From IMG/VR virus record IMGVR_UViG_3300018080_000002, positions 1-64,000 of that record: a DNA stretch of 64,000 nucleotides; one strand, 5' to 3'. The notes under the pieces were generated by a model. That model had not been told where the DNA came from. It did no database searches and worked only from the letters and a program-made list of their open reading frames with translations. Below, piece after piece: positions 7,759 through 16,489 of this stretch; position 1 is the stretch's first letter, and each line of letters starts with the position of its first letter. A program made the translations under genes and the position numbers. This DNA comes from a virus.

Positions 7759-8346
7759 ATGTTGTTCAGTAGCTATATCATTTTTGAGGGTGCAGACGGT
7801 ATTGGAAAAACGGTTTTAGCGAAGAATATGTGTGAGAAATACGGTTACGAGTTTACTTACGAGCCGTTTGGATTCGACTACCATACGGGGTTTTTGCGGA
7901 ATTTAGCTCTCATGAAAGATACCCCGAAATTAGCCAGAGAGTACCTGTTATTGGCGAATAGGGGATTAGGATACGAGAAAGTCAATGAGATCCTATCCAA
8001 TGGCGGCAAGGTTATCTCTGATAGGAGTTATATCAGCGGTGCTGTTTATGCTCATATGGAGGGATTTGATTTTAAGCAATGGTGGAAAATGGCTCGACCG
8101 TTGGTTAGGGATCATGGCATTAGAGTGAAACCGATGTATATTTTTTGTAAAAATAAAAAATACAAAAATAAAGATAACTCAGAGGATAGATACGATAGTC
8201 AGCCTGAGTCGTTTCATAGAGATGTGGAGACTGTGTTCAGGATGGCGTTTAACTATTTCGGGGTAGATCCTGTTGAGTTTGAGATAGATTTCGATCTGCA
8301 ACCTCTGGAAAACCTGGATCGATTATGTGAGGTGATAGATGCTTAA
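7759..8346 (+). CDS. thymidylate-kinase-like dNMP kinase
   Basis: 195 aa. The P-loop FEGADGIGKT is at residues 10-19 and the DRSYISGAVY segment near residue 89 matches the DR(Y/W) motif of thymidylate kinases, which use ATP to make dTDP and related dNDPs. ATG 7759 has a GA-rich site upstream; the frame could be opened at 7738. It follows the Pnk-type phosphatase by 1 nt, so nucleotide salvage or end repair are both possible roles. Substrate is not deducible. Confidence 0.7.
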   Translation: MLFSSYIIFEGADGIGKTVLAKNMCEKYGYEFTYEPFGFDYHTGFLRNLALMKDTPKLAREYLLLANRGLGYEKVNEILSNGGKVISDRSYISGAVYAHMEGFDFKQWWKMARPLVRDHGIRVKPMYIFCKNKKYKNKDNSEDRYDSQPESFHRDVETVFRMAFNYFGVDPVEFEIDFDLQPLENLDRLCEVIDA

Positions 8347-8512
8347 TAAAGTTTTTGCAGTTTGTTCTATTATAATTACTGTTATATGCACAGGGATATG
8401 TTGTTATTTGGTGATTTTTACGAGACCGAATCCTGTGAGTATGGCGTGTTTAGTTATCTCGTTGGTGTGTCTATGTATAGTTGGTTTATGTTCGTGTGTT
8501 ATTTGGAAATGA
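8339..8512 (+). CDS. 57-aa two-helix membrane protein
   Basis: Starts at ATG 8339 behind GAGGTGATAG. Two hydrophobic stretches (residues 6-27 and 35-56) with many Cys. It overlaps the kinase gene by 8 nt. Tiny phage membrane protein of unknown role. Confidence 0.6.
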   Translation: MLNKVFAVCSIIITVICTGICCYLVIFTRPNPVSMACLVISLVCLCIVGLCSCVIWK

Positions 8513-8520
8513 GGTGATAG

Positions 8521-8664
8521 ATGGGTGAATCGATTTGGCAATATGTAGTCTCGTTAATAGTTGTAGCGGGAGTGTTTTTGGTATTTAAGGACGGTTTGTA
8601 TACCTGGAAAAACTGGAGACGAATTAAAAATACTGGAAAGGTAAGTAAAGATGATGAGACATAA
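8521..8664 (+). CDS. 47-aa single-pass membrane protein
   Basis: Same GAGGTGATAG ribosome site as the preceding gene. Residues 6-23 form one hydrophobic helix, followed by a basic segment (WKNWRRIKNTGK). Overlaps the next gene by 14 nt. Confidence 0.55.
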   Translation: MGESIWQYVVSLIVVAGVFLVFKDGLYTWKNWRRIKNTGKVSKDDET

Positions 8665-8920
8665 AATTTTGCGAGCAAAAACAGTGGCTATGTATATTAA
8701 TTGGCCTGAAACATGTGAATGGGTTTTATTGGATGGTGATAAACGTCATTGGGATGGAGTTTATGTGAATAGTGATGGAGATAGGAATATTCAAAATGAG
8801 ATTGTGAATGAGATGTATTCGGATGAGGGTGAATTTAGAGGTTTAAAAATTACTAGAGAAACAGCCGAAACAGAGGTTCGTAACGGTGCTTACTTAATTG
8901 ATTGTGGGTTTATTTTATAG
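8651..8920 (+). CDS. hypothetical 89-aa protein
   Basis: Begins at ATGATG (8651 or 8654) after GGAAAGG. Mixed alpha/beta with a Trp-rich first half (INWPETCEWVLLDGDKRHWD). No family recognised. Confidence 0.65.
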   Translation: MMRHKILRAKTVAMYINWPETCEWVLLDGDKRHWDGVYVNSDGDRNIQNEIVNEMYSDEGEFRGLKITRETAETEVRNGAYLIDCGFIL

Positions 8921-8941
8921 ATTTAAGGAGAATGATGATCA

Positions 8942-9694
8942 GTGAAAACAACAGTAATGTCGAACCCGTTCACCGATGCCTACATGGCTAGGGAAGTAAA
9001 GGCGTATGGAGTTAAGGAGTATGAGAAAGGTGCTGTAAAGATCCGGTCTATGCCTATCATTGGTCGGTGCGATGACTACCTCAATGTCCAGTTCAGAACT
9101 AAAAGTCCTCTGATGCCGATTATGACTATCGATGGTGAGTTATGGATGAGTTTATCGTTCATGGAAATTCAGAGTCAGTATTTGCCTATCCTGAGAGCTA
9201 AGGGGAAAGTGGCAACTGGAGGCTTGGGTTTAGGCTATTACGCGATGAGAGTTGCACAGAAAGACGAGGTTGAATCGCTCGATGTCTATGAAAAAGATCC
9301 CAGAGTTATTGAGTTTTTCATGGACAAATTCAAACGAAGAAAATGGTTTAAAAAGATCACTTTGATTGAGGGTGATGTAAGACGTTTGATGAAAGATTGC
9401 ACGTATGACCTTGTGTATATGGATATTTATCAGACGTTATTGCCGGATGCTGTAATCAAAGATGCAGAGACGTTCCAGTGGGAGAATTATATCGATACCT
9501 ATCATTTCTGGGGACAGGAGTTGGTGCTGTGGAACGCTCTGGAGCAGGGTATCGATGTGCATATTGAGAAAGATGAGGGTTTGTTTTTCTCCAAGTTTAT
9601 GAAAAGTCCTGGGTTTCAGTTGAAAAATGCAGCTACGCTCAGTGAGAAATTTATACGAAATTGTTTATCGGCTATGGGTAGAGATTATTATTGA
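8942..9694 (+). CDS. class I SAM-dependent methyltransferase
   Basis: 250 aa, GTG start with AAGGAG 9 nt upstream. Residues 88-118 (ATGGLGLGYYAM, then DVYEKDPRVIEFF) are the glycine-rich motif I and the acidic strand-2 end that bind S-adenosylmethionine; EGDVRR and YDLVYMDIY match the later Rossmann strands. The closest general type is the spermidine-synthase-like fold. Target (DNA, RNA, protein or small molecule) cannot be told. Confidence 0.7.
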   Translation: MKTTVMSNPFTDAYMAREVKAYGVKEYEKGAVKIRSMPIIGRCDDYLNVQFRTKSPLMPIMTIDGELWMSLSFMEIQSQYLPILRAKGKVATGGLGLGYYAMRVAQKDEVESLDVYEKDPRVIEFFMDKFKRRKWFKKITLIEGDVRRLMKDCTYDLVYMDIYQTLLPDAVIKDAETFQWENYIDTYHFWGQELVLWNALEQGIDVHIEKDEGLFFSKFMKSPGFQLKNAATLSEKFIRNCLSAMGRDYY

Positions 9695-9701
9695 GGTGAT
9701 A

Positions 9702-9941
9702 ATGTTCCAGTTTATTAAAAAAGATTTGGAATTGTATGTAGAGTCTAAGCCGTATCCATGTGGTTGCGACAGATGGTTTAGTGCGTGGTGTTTGCCTGTA
9801 AGTCCAAACGGGAAGATGTATTCTTCGGAGCAGGTCTTTAGATGTAGTTGCGGTGAACGGTTTAAGGTTATTCACGATAGGGAAAATCGAGATTATAGTA
9901 TGGTGTTGCTATCCCTGACATCCGAATACGACAAAGGATAA
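9702..9941 (+). CDS. small zinc-ribbon-like protein
   Basis: 79 aa from ATG 9702 (GAGGTGATA site). Cys pairs CGC near residue 20 and CSC near residue 49 suggest zinc binding. The 9942-10018 gap holds nothing recognisable. Confidence 0.6.
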   Translation: MFQFIKKDLELYVESKPYPCGCDRWFSAWCLPVSPNGKMYSSEQVFRCSCGERFKVIHDRENRDYSMVLLSLTSEYDKG

Positions 9942-10018
9942 CGGAGCGTACTGGCTGGTGATCGTTCTCTCTGGTGTGAGAAAGAGTCAGCCCAACACCT
10001 CTTATTTAGGAGGCATTT

Positions 10019-10324
10019 ATGAGTTTAATGGGTGAAGCGTACAGAAAGTTAAATGAGGATACGGAGAATAAGAAAAAAAGTGAGCGAGTGGAAAGGCATG
10101 GATTAGATCTAACGGTTCATAGGGTGACATTAGAGGTGGATTATGTTTTCTATCCTAGCACTACGAATGAAGATGTAGAGGAGATGTTTAGCGAACAGAA
10201 TATCAATGGATCTCATGCTTATAGGGATAGTGCTAAGTTTCGTAGTAAATTCGTTAAAGCTGAGAGATTGGGAAATATCATGGATGTGTTGAAATCGGAG
10301 AAAGAGCAGGAGAATGAGTCATGA
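10019..10324 (+). CDS. hypothetical 101-aa protein
   Basis: TTAGGAGG lies 7 nt before the ATG. Charged, with a central strand (VTLEVDYVFYP) and helical ends. Stop overlaps the next start by ATGA. Confidence 0.65.
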   Translation: MSLMGEAYRKLNEDTENKKKSERVERHGLDLTVHRVTLEVDYVFYPSTTNEDVEEMFSEQNINGSHAYRDSAKFRSKFVKAERLGNIMDVLKSEKEQENES

Positions 10325-10428
10325 GTATAGGTAAAGATCTGGCTAACGGTATATTGATTGGACTGCTGTTCTACGGGACTATATTGGTTTTGATAGGTAT
10401 TGGGATCGGATATTTGATATGGGGTTGA
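10321..10428 (+). CDS. 35-aa membrane protein
   Basis: One hydrophobic helix (LIGLLFYGTILVLIGIGIGY) with a short charged N-terminus. ATGA overlap with the upstream gene supports translation. Confidence 0.5.
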   Translation: MSIGKDLANGILIGLLFYGTILVLIGIGIGYLIWG

Positions 10429-10431
10429 TCT

Positions 10432-10602
10432 ATGGAATGGGAATGTGAAGAGTGTGGTCATGAAAACATAAGTCCTACTGTTTGGGGTGAAGGTGTTACA
10501 TGCGAGAAATGTCAGACTGAATACGAGACTGATTGGGAGGAGCATTGGGACGGTGTTGATAATTGGATAGTATGTCGCAAGGAAATTGAAAAATTGCATT
10601 AG
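10432..10602 (+). CDS. 56-aa zinc-ribbon protein
   Basis: Cys pairs CEEC (residues 5-8) and CEKC (24-27) form a rubredoxin-type zinc ribbon; a fifth Cys lies at 48. Acidic and Trp-rich. Common in phages, often with unknown nucleic-acid or protein partners. Confidence 0.6.
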   Translation: MEWECEECGHENISPTVWGEGVTCEKCQTEYETDWEEHWDGVDNWIVCRKEIEKLH

Positions 10603-10610
10603 GGGGATAT

Positions 10611-11288
10611 ATGTCACTAGATTCGTTACTAAATGTCACTGCTTATTTTTATGATGCAGGGGATGATTTCGACTATTTGAATGAAGTTGATGATGGACGG
10701 TTTTGTAGTTTCGGACATCTGGAGACTGATACGGAGGACGAGTATATTTCTGGTATTCCTTCAGATGAAGAGGTTGAGAAATGGAATAAAGCTCAGAAAG
10801 ATGAGCACGAACGGTCTCGTGGTTTGTTCTGTAATTTTATAGAGGGTCCGAAAGCCAAGGTGATCAAAGATTTCGTGATGTTTGAGATTGATGTGATTGG
10901 GTTGCACCCTCAATCGTGTATTCATGGCACTGGGATTTCTCATGATATAGAGGCTCTTGGAGAGTATGACGCTTTTGATGGTTTACAGGATACGTTGGTT
11001 GGTTATGCGAAAGAGGTTAGGGCTGAGGTTATAAAAGGTCAAGAGGATCAATGGGAACAGAAAAATAAGTGGAAGAAACCTGAATATAGATCGGAGAAAA
11101 AATTCGAGAAAATAGATCGGGTGAATTTCTTGCTAGTTGGAGAATACGACTGCTATCGATGCAGTTATGAGTATGAGGAATATGATTGTGAGATAGATAT
11201 CGCTGGTCGGGTAACGAAACAGGATTTTAATGAAATGCTTGATATGAGGGAACATGAGGATAAAGGGGATTTAAGTGAGTTGGAATGA
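10611..11288 (+). CDS. hypothetical acidic 225-aa protein
   Basis: AGGGGGA precedes the ATG. Strongly acidic N-terminus and C-terminus, with a central FVMFEIDVIGLHP strand pair and a Cys/Tyr cluster (EYDCYRCSYEYEEYDCEID) near residue 180. Not recognised. Confidence 0.7.
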   Translation: MSLDSLLNVTAYFYDAGDDFDYLNEVDDGRFCSFGHLETDTEDEYISGIPSDEEVEKWNKAQKDEHERSRGLFCNFIEGPKAKVIKDFVMFEIDVIGLHPQSCIHGTGISHDIEALGEYDAFDGLQDTLVGYAKEVRAEVIKGQEDQWEQKNKWKKPEYRSEKKFEKIDRVNFLLVGEYDCYRCSYEYEEYDCEIDIAGRVTKQDFNEMLDMREHEDKGDLSELE

Positions 11289-11306
11289 TATTGAGGTGAT
11301 ATTAAT

Positions 11307-11735
11307 ATGACATATATTCGTTCAACATCGAGAGAGGTATATTTCAAAATCAAAGAGGATGGTTTACTGAGTAAACGACGATTAGAGGTTTATGAGATAC
11401 TTTATAAACATGGTCCATTAACAGCTAACGAGATTGTCAGGATAGCGAAAGAGAAATACCCGAATGCAAATCAAACTGGATTTAATGCTCGTTTATCTGA
11501 GTTAAAACGGATGGAGGCTATTATTGAGGTCGGTGAAAAACAGGATGCTGTCAGTGGTCATAGATGTTATTTATGGGATGTAACGGACAAAATGCCTAAA
11601 GCTCTGCCTAAAAACGCTCGTTTATCTAGGTCTCATCTTGAAAAATGTCGGAAAATATTGGTTGAGGTTTGGTCTGACAAATCCCTTCCGAAACATATCA
11701 AAGATTATATAACTAAAAGTTTTAAAGAGGAGTAA
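11307..11735 (+). CDS. winged-helix DNA-binding protein
   Basis: 142 aa. Residues 20-92 form a winged helix: helix 1 KRRLEVYEILYKHG, helix 2 TANEIVRIAKEKYP, recognition helix ARLSELKRMEAI and a wing with VGEKQDAVSGHRCYLW. Probably a phage regulator or a DNA-binding adaptor. The C-terminal 45 residues are a basic helix pair. Confidence 0.7.
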   Translation: MTYIRSTSREVYFKIKEDGLLSKRRLEVYEILYKHGPLTANEIVRIAKEKYPNANQTGFNARLSELKRMEAIIEVGEKQDAVSGHRCYLWDVTDKMPKALPKNARLSRSHLEKCRKILVEVWSDKSLPKHIKDYITKSFKEE

Positions 11736-11740
11736 GCAAG

Positions 11741-12148
11741 ATGGATGAAATAGATGATTTTGCAGCGGTTGGTAAGGATGATTCTATGGCATTGGATGTG
11801 ACTCAGGCGAAATTATTGTTGTCGTTAAGGTTTATGGATGAGCATGAGATCCCTAAAAAAAGTTTGGAGGAGGATTTTGTGTGTCAGGTAGTGATGAAAC
11901 GCATTAATGCCTGTGAATTACCTCTTAATATCGATAACCGAGCTATAGCCTATATCTCGGTATTGAGCAAAGGAAATCCTGGCCGAGCTGTGATTACCCT
12001 GATCGATATACTGGAGAGAGATATCGAGAATGTGACGTTGGATACTTTGGTTGGTTTATATCCGTTTGGTCATTATTCGGAGGATGCTTTATGTAGAAAA
12101 ATAGATGAGCATCAGGCTAGAAAATACAAATGGAGCAAAATTTACTAG
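11741..12148 (+). CDS. hypothetical 135-aa protein
   Basis: Helical protein with an acidic start (MDEIDDFAAVGKDDS). Located 6 nt after the winged-helix gene, so co-transcribed. No motif recognised. Confidence 0.65.
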   Translation: MDEIDDFAAVGKDDSMALDVTQAKLLLSLRFMDEHEIPKKSLEEDFVCQVVMKRINACELPLNIDNRAIAYISVLSKGNPGRAVITLIDILERDIENVTLDTLVGLYPFGHYSEDALCRKIDEHQARKYKWSKIY

Positions 12149-12156
12149 GAGACGTT

Positions 12157-12432
12157 ATGAAATTTATGAATTTATCGGTGAGTATTGGTGGTGTGATCTC
12201 GTTCAGTTGTGAGTATAACCAGGATGTTATGATCACGCTGAGACAGCATCGAAGTGACAGTATTCTTTGTCATAGTGAGTTAGAGGTTTATGAGAAAATA
12301 GAGGAGGGTGGATACGGTGATGTCATGTTTAGAAAAACCTATGACCGTTACACTCCGAGTATGGAGGAAATGGTTGCTGATATCAGAGAGGGTATAAAAG
12401 ATTGGGAAAGGGTGCAGGAGGATGATGTATGA
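12157..12432 (+). CDS. hypothetical 91-aa protein
   Basis: ATG 12157 is chosen because AGGAG lies 7 nt upstream. Beta-rich N-terminus (NLSVSIGGVISFSCEY), helical C-terminus. ATGA overlap with the next gene. Confidence 0.6.
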   Translation: MKFMNLSVSIGGVISFSCEYNQDVMITLRQHRSDSILCHSELEVYEKIEEGGYGDVMFRKTYDRYTPSMEEMVADIREGIKDWERVQEDDV

Positions 12433-12638
12433 CTGATATTCCTACTATTAAAGAGTCGAAATCTGTTAAACCGTATCGGTATGTGGTAAAAAAGAATGGC
12501 AAAAACCATACGAAGCTGAGTGCTTGTCATGAAATCAGTCCTCCTGTTGAGGTTAGGATCGATGGTAAGCGACATTATTTAAAGGAGTTTGACCCTTCGT
12601 TTAGGGTTGCTTGGTATAACGATTCAATGACGTATTGA
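12429..12638 (+). CDS. hypothetical 69-aa protein
   Basis: Basic N-terminal half with Lys/Arg clusters, ends in NDSMTY. Translationally coupled to the gene before. Unknown. Confidence 0.6.
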   Translation: MTDIPTIKESKSVKPYRYVVKKNGKNHTKLSACHEISPPVEVRIDGKRHYLKEFDPSFRVAWYNDSMTY

Positions 12639-12661
12639 CGCTTATGAAGAGGTTTATTGTA

Positions 12662-13063
12662 ATGTCTGAAAACAACAAAGAGGACACGGTATTTTCGAGG
12701 TTATTGAGTGAGATCGATGCTCACAAAAACTCTGGTAACAAAGGTTATCCTTTGCCTCTCCGCAAAAAAATCATGGATTACATTTCTACAACCAACATCA
12801 CCATTAATAATTTTGGGATAAGATCTGGGATTACTCCTGGCACTATTGGTCGTTGGTTTAAAGAGGATGGAGATGTTGAGGAGCCTAAAAAGAAAGAGCC
12901 AGTACCATTGTTAAATCCGGTTCCTAAAAGAGATCCGGTATCTGAAATTAGTAACCCAAAGCCAGTTGTAGATGTTAAGGCGACCATCAGAGTTGATGGA
13001 TTTGAGGTTGATGTGCCTATTAGTCATCTAGGATTGGTTTTAAAACAATTGCGTAATTCGTAA
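12662..13063 (+). CDS. putative HTH protein with Pro-rich linker
   Basis: 133 aa from ATG 12662 (AAGAGG upstream). Residues 32-66 (LRKKIMDYISTTNITINNFG, then SGITPGTIGRWFKE) look like a helix-turn-helix. A Pro/Lys-rich linker leads to a short beta domain (KATIRVDGFEVDVP). DNA binding inferred. Confidence 0.6.
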   Translation: MSENNKEDTVFSRLLSEIDAHKNSGNKGYPLPLRKKIMDYISTTNITINNFGIRSGITPGTIGRWFKEDGDVEEPKKKEPVPLLNPVPKRDPVSEISNPKPVVDVKATIRVDGFEVDVPISHLGLVLKQLRNS

Positions 13064-13079
13064 AAGGAGGATTTTTGAA

Positions 13080-13361
13080 ATGATGATCGTAGGACACATA
13101 GAGAAAAATGGAGTTAAGTTTACAGCTAGATGCGTCCCTATTGTGAAACGTAAGGGGTACGACAAACTGGGCTATCAGATTATTAGGTATGGAGACCATC
13201 AGGAATCTGAGGATAACATTTTTGATTTTATGATTTTAGATAGCATGTTGCCTCTTGACATCGATGCTAAGAATTTGGAGAAAGCCAGAGATCAGTTGAT
13301 CGAAATGTTAGGCAATAACTATTGTTCGTGTTGTTCGGTAGATAGGGATGCGAAAAAGTAG
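13080..13361 (+). CDS. hypothetical 93-aa protein
   Basis: AAAGGAGG lies 8-9 nt before the ATG. Ends in a Cys cluster (NYCSCCSVDRD). Not recognised. Confidence 0.6.
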   Translation: MMIVGHIEKNGVKFTARCVPIVKRKGYDKLGYQIIRYGDHQESEDNIFDFMILDSMLPLDIDAKNLEKARDQLIEMLGNNYCSCCSVDRDAKK

Positions 13362-13370
13362 GAGTTATTA

Positions 13371-13781
13371 ATGGAATGTGATGTTTCTTGGGATGAGTGT
13401 ATTAAACGGTTTGAGCAGGAACAGATCATTGACAATATAGGGAAACATTTCAACCTAGTTGAGAAACGATATGATGGTTATAGATGGATGCACAATCTGT
13501 CTAAGGATTTGAGTGCTATCATGTCGTTCTCATATAGGGGTGAACAGGTTTGGAAACACGTATCGTTTGCTAGGCGAAAACAGATGATTCAGTATGAAAA
13601 ACTGGAGGAATTTAAATCGATATTTTGTGGTGACGATGTCTACGCGATGATCGTGTTTCCCCCGAAATCGAAATGGGTGAGCATTCATAAATATTGTGTT
13701 CATCTATGGGAACCGATGGAAACGTATCCGTTACCGGAGTTTTCTGGGTTTTTGCCTGGTAAAAATTTTAGGAGTATTTGA
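13371..13781 (+). CDS. DUF7694-like phage protein
   Basis: 136 aa. The second half (WKHVSFARRK, then GDDVYAMIVFPPKSKWVSIH and HLWEPMETYPLPEF) fits the conserved phage family in which a His-Leu-Trp motif follows a Pro-Pro and an (N/S)-I-H step. The family has no known function. Recognition is from memory and unverified. Confidence 0.55.
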   Translation: MECDVSWDECIKRFEQEQIIDNIGKHFNLVEKRYDGYRWMHNLSKDLSAIMSFSYRGEQVWKHVSFARRKQMIQYEKLEEFKSIFCGDDVYAMIVFPPKSKWVSIHKYCVHLWEPMETYPLPEFSGFLPGKNFRSI

Positions 13782-13821
13782 AATCGAATGCGTTTTCGTA
13801 TTGTCGTATAGGAGTAAATTG

Positions 13822-14190
13822 ATGAACAAATTTTTTAATGACAACCAAATGATGAAAAAATTGTCCAAAGTTCTGGTTTTAAATTGTGTCAGAAATACTT
13901 TTCTTGAGGATTTACATGCCGGAATAGTCCCTTCGTCGAAGGCGGGTGATTATAGCGATGTTAAAGTGGTATCACCCTATGGAGAGATCCCTTGGAATAG
14001 ATTGTCTCGGTTAAGTGATGATGAGATGAAGGATCTCATGAAGGAAATAGTAAATAAGGTTTATACTTTATTAGCTGGATTGTCTGTCGAGCAAGATCTT
14101 CCAACCGGGTATTTAGGATATCGTGTCCCTGATGAATGGGATGAGCCAGAGCTAGATGATGAACATATAAGGATATGGGATAAGTATTAA
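13822..14190 (+). CDS. conserved phage protein, unknown function
   Basis: 122 aa from ATG 13822 (AGGAG upstream; the longer frame from 13696 overlaps the previous gene). Contains NTFLEDLHAGIVPSS and GDYSDVKVVSP, blocks I associate with a widespread small phage family, followed by LSRLSDDEMKDLMKEIVNKV. Function unknown. Confidence 0.6.
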   Translation: MNKFFNDNQMMKKLSKVLVLNCVRNTFLEDLHAGIVPSSKAGDYSDVKVVSPYGEIPWNRLSRLSDDEMKDLMKEIVNKVYTLLAGLSVEQDLPTGYLGYRVPDEWDEPELDDEHIRIWDKY

Positions 14191-14276
14191 TTTGGCTATA
14201 AACCCTTAGTATTGGACTTTGGGTAGAGCATATAATCATTACGCATAGCGTAAATTTCGTACAGGAGTAATGTCGT

Positions 14277-15251
14277 ATGACAGAAAAACAAGAGACTGCT
14301 GTTGCAGCAGAAACCAAAGAACCCGCCAAAAAGAAACCTACGAAGAAAGAGCGTAACTACAAACCGGAGGAAACGAATTGGGTCTACAAAAAGCTGTCGA
14401 TCCATTTGTTGAGACCGCAGTTAGGTACGTGTCCAGAGGCATCGATCTATCATGAGCATATTTTGAAAAAAGCTCAGAAAGAGATCAAAAAAGCGAACAA
14501 ACTTACCGCGAAACTGACGAAAGCACTGCAAAAATACAAGGATGTTGAGGAAATTCCTTTTCAGAAACAGATTGAGGAATTGTCCGGTATCATTCGAGCG
14601 TACCAGGAGATCGTCGGTAAAAAAGAGGACATCCCACAGGCTCTTGATGAATTGCTGGAGTATGCGAAAGAGCTGAAAGAGGAATGTGATGAGCTGCTGA
14701 AAGGTGGTGGAGCGCAATCTGCAACAGTTTTCATGAGAGATAAGGATGGTTGGCCGATGATCAGCACTCACATGATTCTCGGAAACCTGAAAGAGAATTT
14801 AAAAATCGTCGTGAATAACTCGGATCTGCCTAAAGAGAGTAGAATTTTAGCCAGCAAAGTAGCTGTTGGAGAGTCTATGGCTTTAGATATTAAGCCCGTA
14901 GAGCAGTTCATTCGACCATCTAAGGACATTGTAAGAAAACCTGATGGAGAACGAGAGTTGCTAGAACGTCCGATAGTCTTTGATAGGCAGGGAGTGAAAA
15001 CGACAGCAATCGCTATCTCAGAGTATTTGCCAGAGGGTACGGAATATGAGGTACATCTTCGTTGTCGTAAACATTCTCTGGTGTTAGAGGCACTTGAGGA
15101 GCTTTTTGACTACGCCAAGAACAACGGACTGGGTTCCTGGAGAGGGTCTGGAAATATGGGTGCCTATGTTTACAAGCTAGAGGATTTGTCTAAGGAACAG
15201 GCTGATGAGATAGCCATCCCTAAACATTTGAAAGATGCTGGCTGGAAATAG
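14277..15251 (+). CDS. conserved phage protein, possible RAMP-like fold
   Basis: 324 aa. Lys/Glu-rich start, then LSIHLLRPQLGTCPEASIYH, a long coiled coil (residues 60-140), then a conserved-looking core: GWPMISTHMILGNLKENLKI and, near the C-terminus, LGSWRGSGNMGAYVYKLE. The motif order P-x-I-x-x-x-x-(I/L)-x-G-x-L-K followed by a C-terminal Gly-rich loop resembles Cas7/RAMP proteins that bind RNA, but this is a weak visual analogy. AGGAG precedes the ATG. It directly precedes the gene-free 1.2-kb region. Confidence 0.6.
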   Translation: MTEKQETAVAAETKEPAKKKPTKKERNYKPEETNWVYKKLSIHLLRPQLGTCPEASIYHEHILKKAQKEIKKANKLTAKLTKALQKYKDVEEIPFQKQIEELSGIIRAYQEIVGKKEDIPQALDELLEYAKELKEECDELLKGGGAQSATVFMRDKDGWPMISTHMILGNLKENLKIVVNNSDLPKESRILASKVAVGESMALDIKPVEQFIRPSKDIVRKPDGERELLERPIVFDRQGVKTTAIAISEYLPEGTEYEVHLRCRKHSLVLEALEELFDYAKNNGLGSWRGSGNMGAYVYKLEDLSKEQADEIAIPKHLKDAGWK

Positions 15252-15258
15252 TTTCCAG
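15242..15258 (+). terminator. terminator overlapping a stop codon
   Basis: CTGGAAA-TAG-TTTCCAG is a perfect 7-bp hairpin whose 3-nt loop is the stop codon of the upstream gene plus flanking base, followed by a T-rich tail (TCTTTGTTTT). Confidence 0.5.
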
Positions 15259-15259
15259 T

Positions 15260-16489
15260 CTTTGTTTTGACGCTGTCTGTCCTCAATCCGGTCTGAGGTA
15301 AAGTTACAATTGAATAGAGGTGGGATACCCTTATGTTTGATGCGTTCTTGTTCGTTGGTGGTTGAGTGATTTATGGTTGAGTCCTGTGAAGTGTTGGTAA
15401 GATCCGCTCTCATCTTATGATGTATGGTGCTATGTCGGTGGTGTCCGTTAAAGTGGTGTGATATCCAATGGAGCGATGGTTAGGTCAAGTCACACAAGAT
15501 GTTGTTTGGGTGGATTTACGCATGGTCAGGTTGTTTTTTGTGATGGTTTTGGTGATATAGGGCTAAATATTGCAGAGGTATACTTTAGATAGTATAGCGA
15601 GGTTTGGTAGCGGTATAGTGCCTTTTTGCTTGGTCGTATGTCGGTATCATGATGTGCTCTGAAGTACATTAGGGTTACGGTGAAATGTAGCATCGTTATG
15701 AATGTTAGGTCACGGTTCCGTAATTTATGGTCAATTGCGTTTTTGGTTTTATGACGTGATTTTGGGCTATGTTATCTGTGGGTTTTGTATGGTGATCTTT
15801 GACAACGCGGTTTTATGTGACGGTAAGGTGTCGTTGGATGTCATGCGGTTTTGTATTGGTAAGGTGCGATTGGGTTGTGTGAGCCAATGTATCGGCTATG
15901 TAATGTAACTTATAGTTCGGTATTGTCGCATATTGGTGCTATTAAGTAAGGCAAGATATAGTAATGCCTCGGTGAGTTTGGGCTATGCCTGACAAAGTAA
16001 TGTCGCGTGAGGTCTTGGTGATCCGATGTATGGTTCGATGCGTTTTTGTGTTGTTTTGGTGTTGTATGATTCAGTAACATAGAATGACTTTTAGTTTTGG
16101 TGGAATGTTGCGAATCTTTGCAGGATCATTTGGCGGTAAACTAAGGTAGCGTCTTATTTATTGTAGGTGTGGTGGATTAGTGTGGGATACTGTTCTGTGG
16201 GGTTTTGGTAAACTGAGCTGCTATGAGTTGATGTCTTGTTCGGGTAAGATTGCTTTTAGTATTGTAGGGCTGCGTTTAATGCAGGCGATGTGATATCCTG
16301 CTCAGTCCAGTTTTGTTATGGTATTTCTAATGTGATGTGCCTTTCGCTTTGCTCATGTGGAGTATCGGTTTAGTAGAGCAAAGTTAAGCTGCGCCGAGTC
16401 TCGTAGCGGTGAGTCGAAGTCACGCGGGATGTTGCTATGTAGTGGCATCCCATACGTTTGTTTAATTTTTTTGTAAGGAGTAATGTTTT
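15260..16489 (+). ncRNA. candidate large structured noncoding RNA region
   Basis: About 1.23 kb with no credible gene on either strand; the 68-aa frame at 15702 has the Val/Phe/Cys/Gly bias expected from G+T-rich noncoding sequence. G+T is far above the neighbouring genes by eye. Several helices rely on G-U pairs, which points to RNA: 15652-15669 (7 bp, loop CTGA), 16426-16451 (11 bp), TTACGG/CCGTAA (15675/15718), GTGTGA/TCACAC (15456/15490), CCAAT/ATTGG (15884/15932) with nested pairs. Large phage RNAs such as GOLLD or ROOL are the known precedent; membership was not tested. Confidence 0.45.

Noticed and set aside
15702-15908. 68-aa open frame in the gene-free region
   Set aside because: No ribosome site, composition (Val, Phe, Cys, Gly, Tyr) follows the local G+T bias, and it overlaps predicted hairpins.
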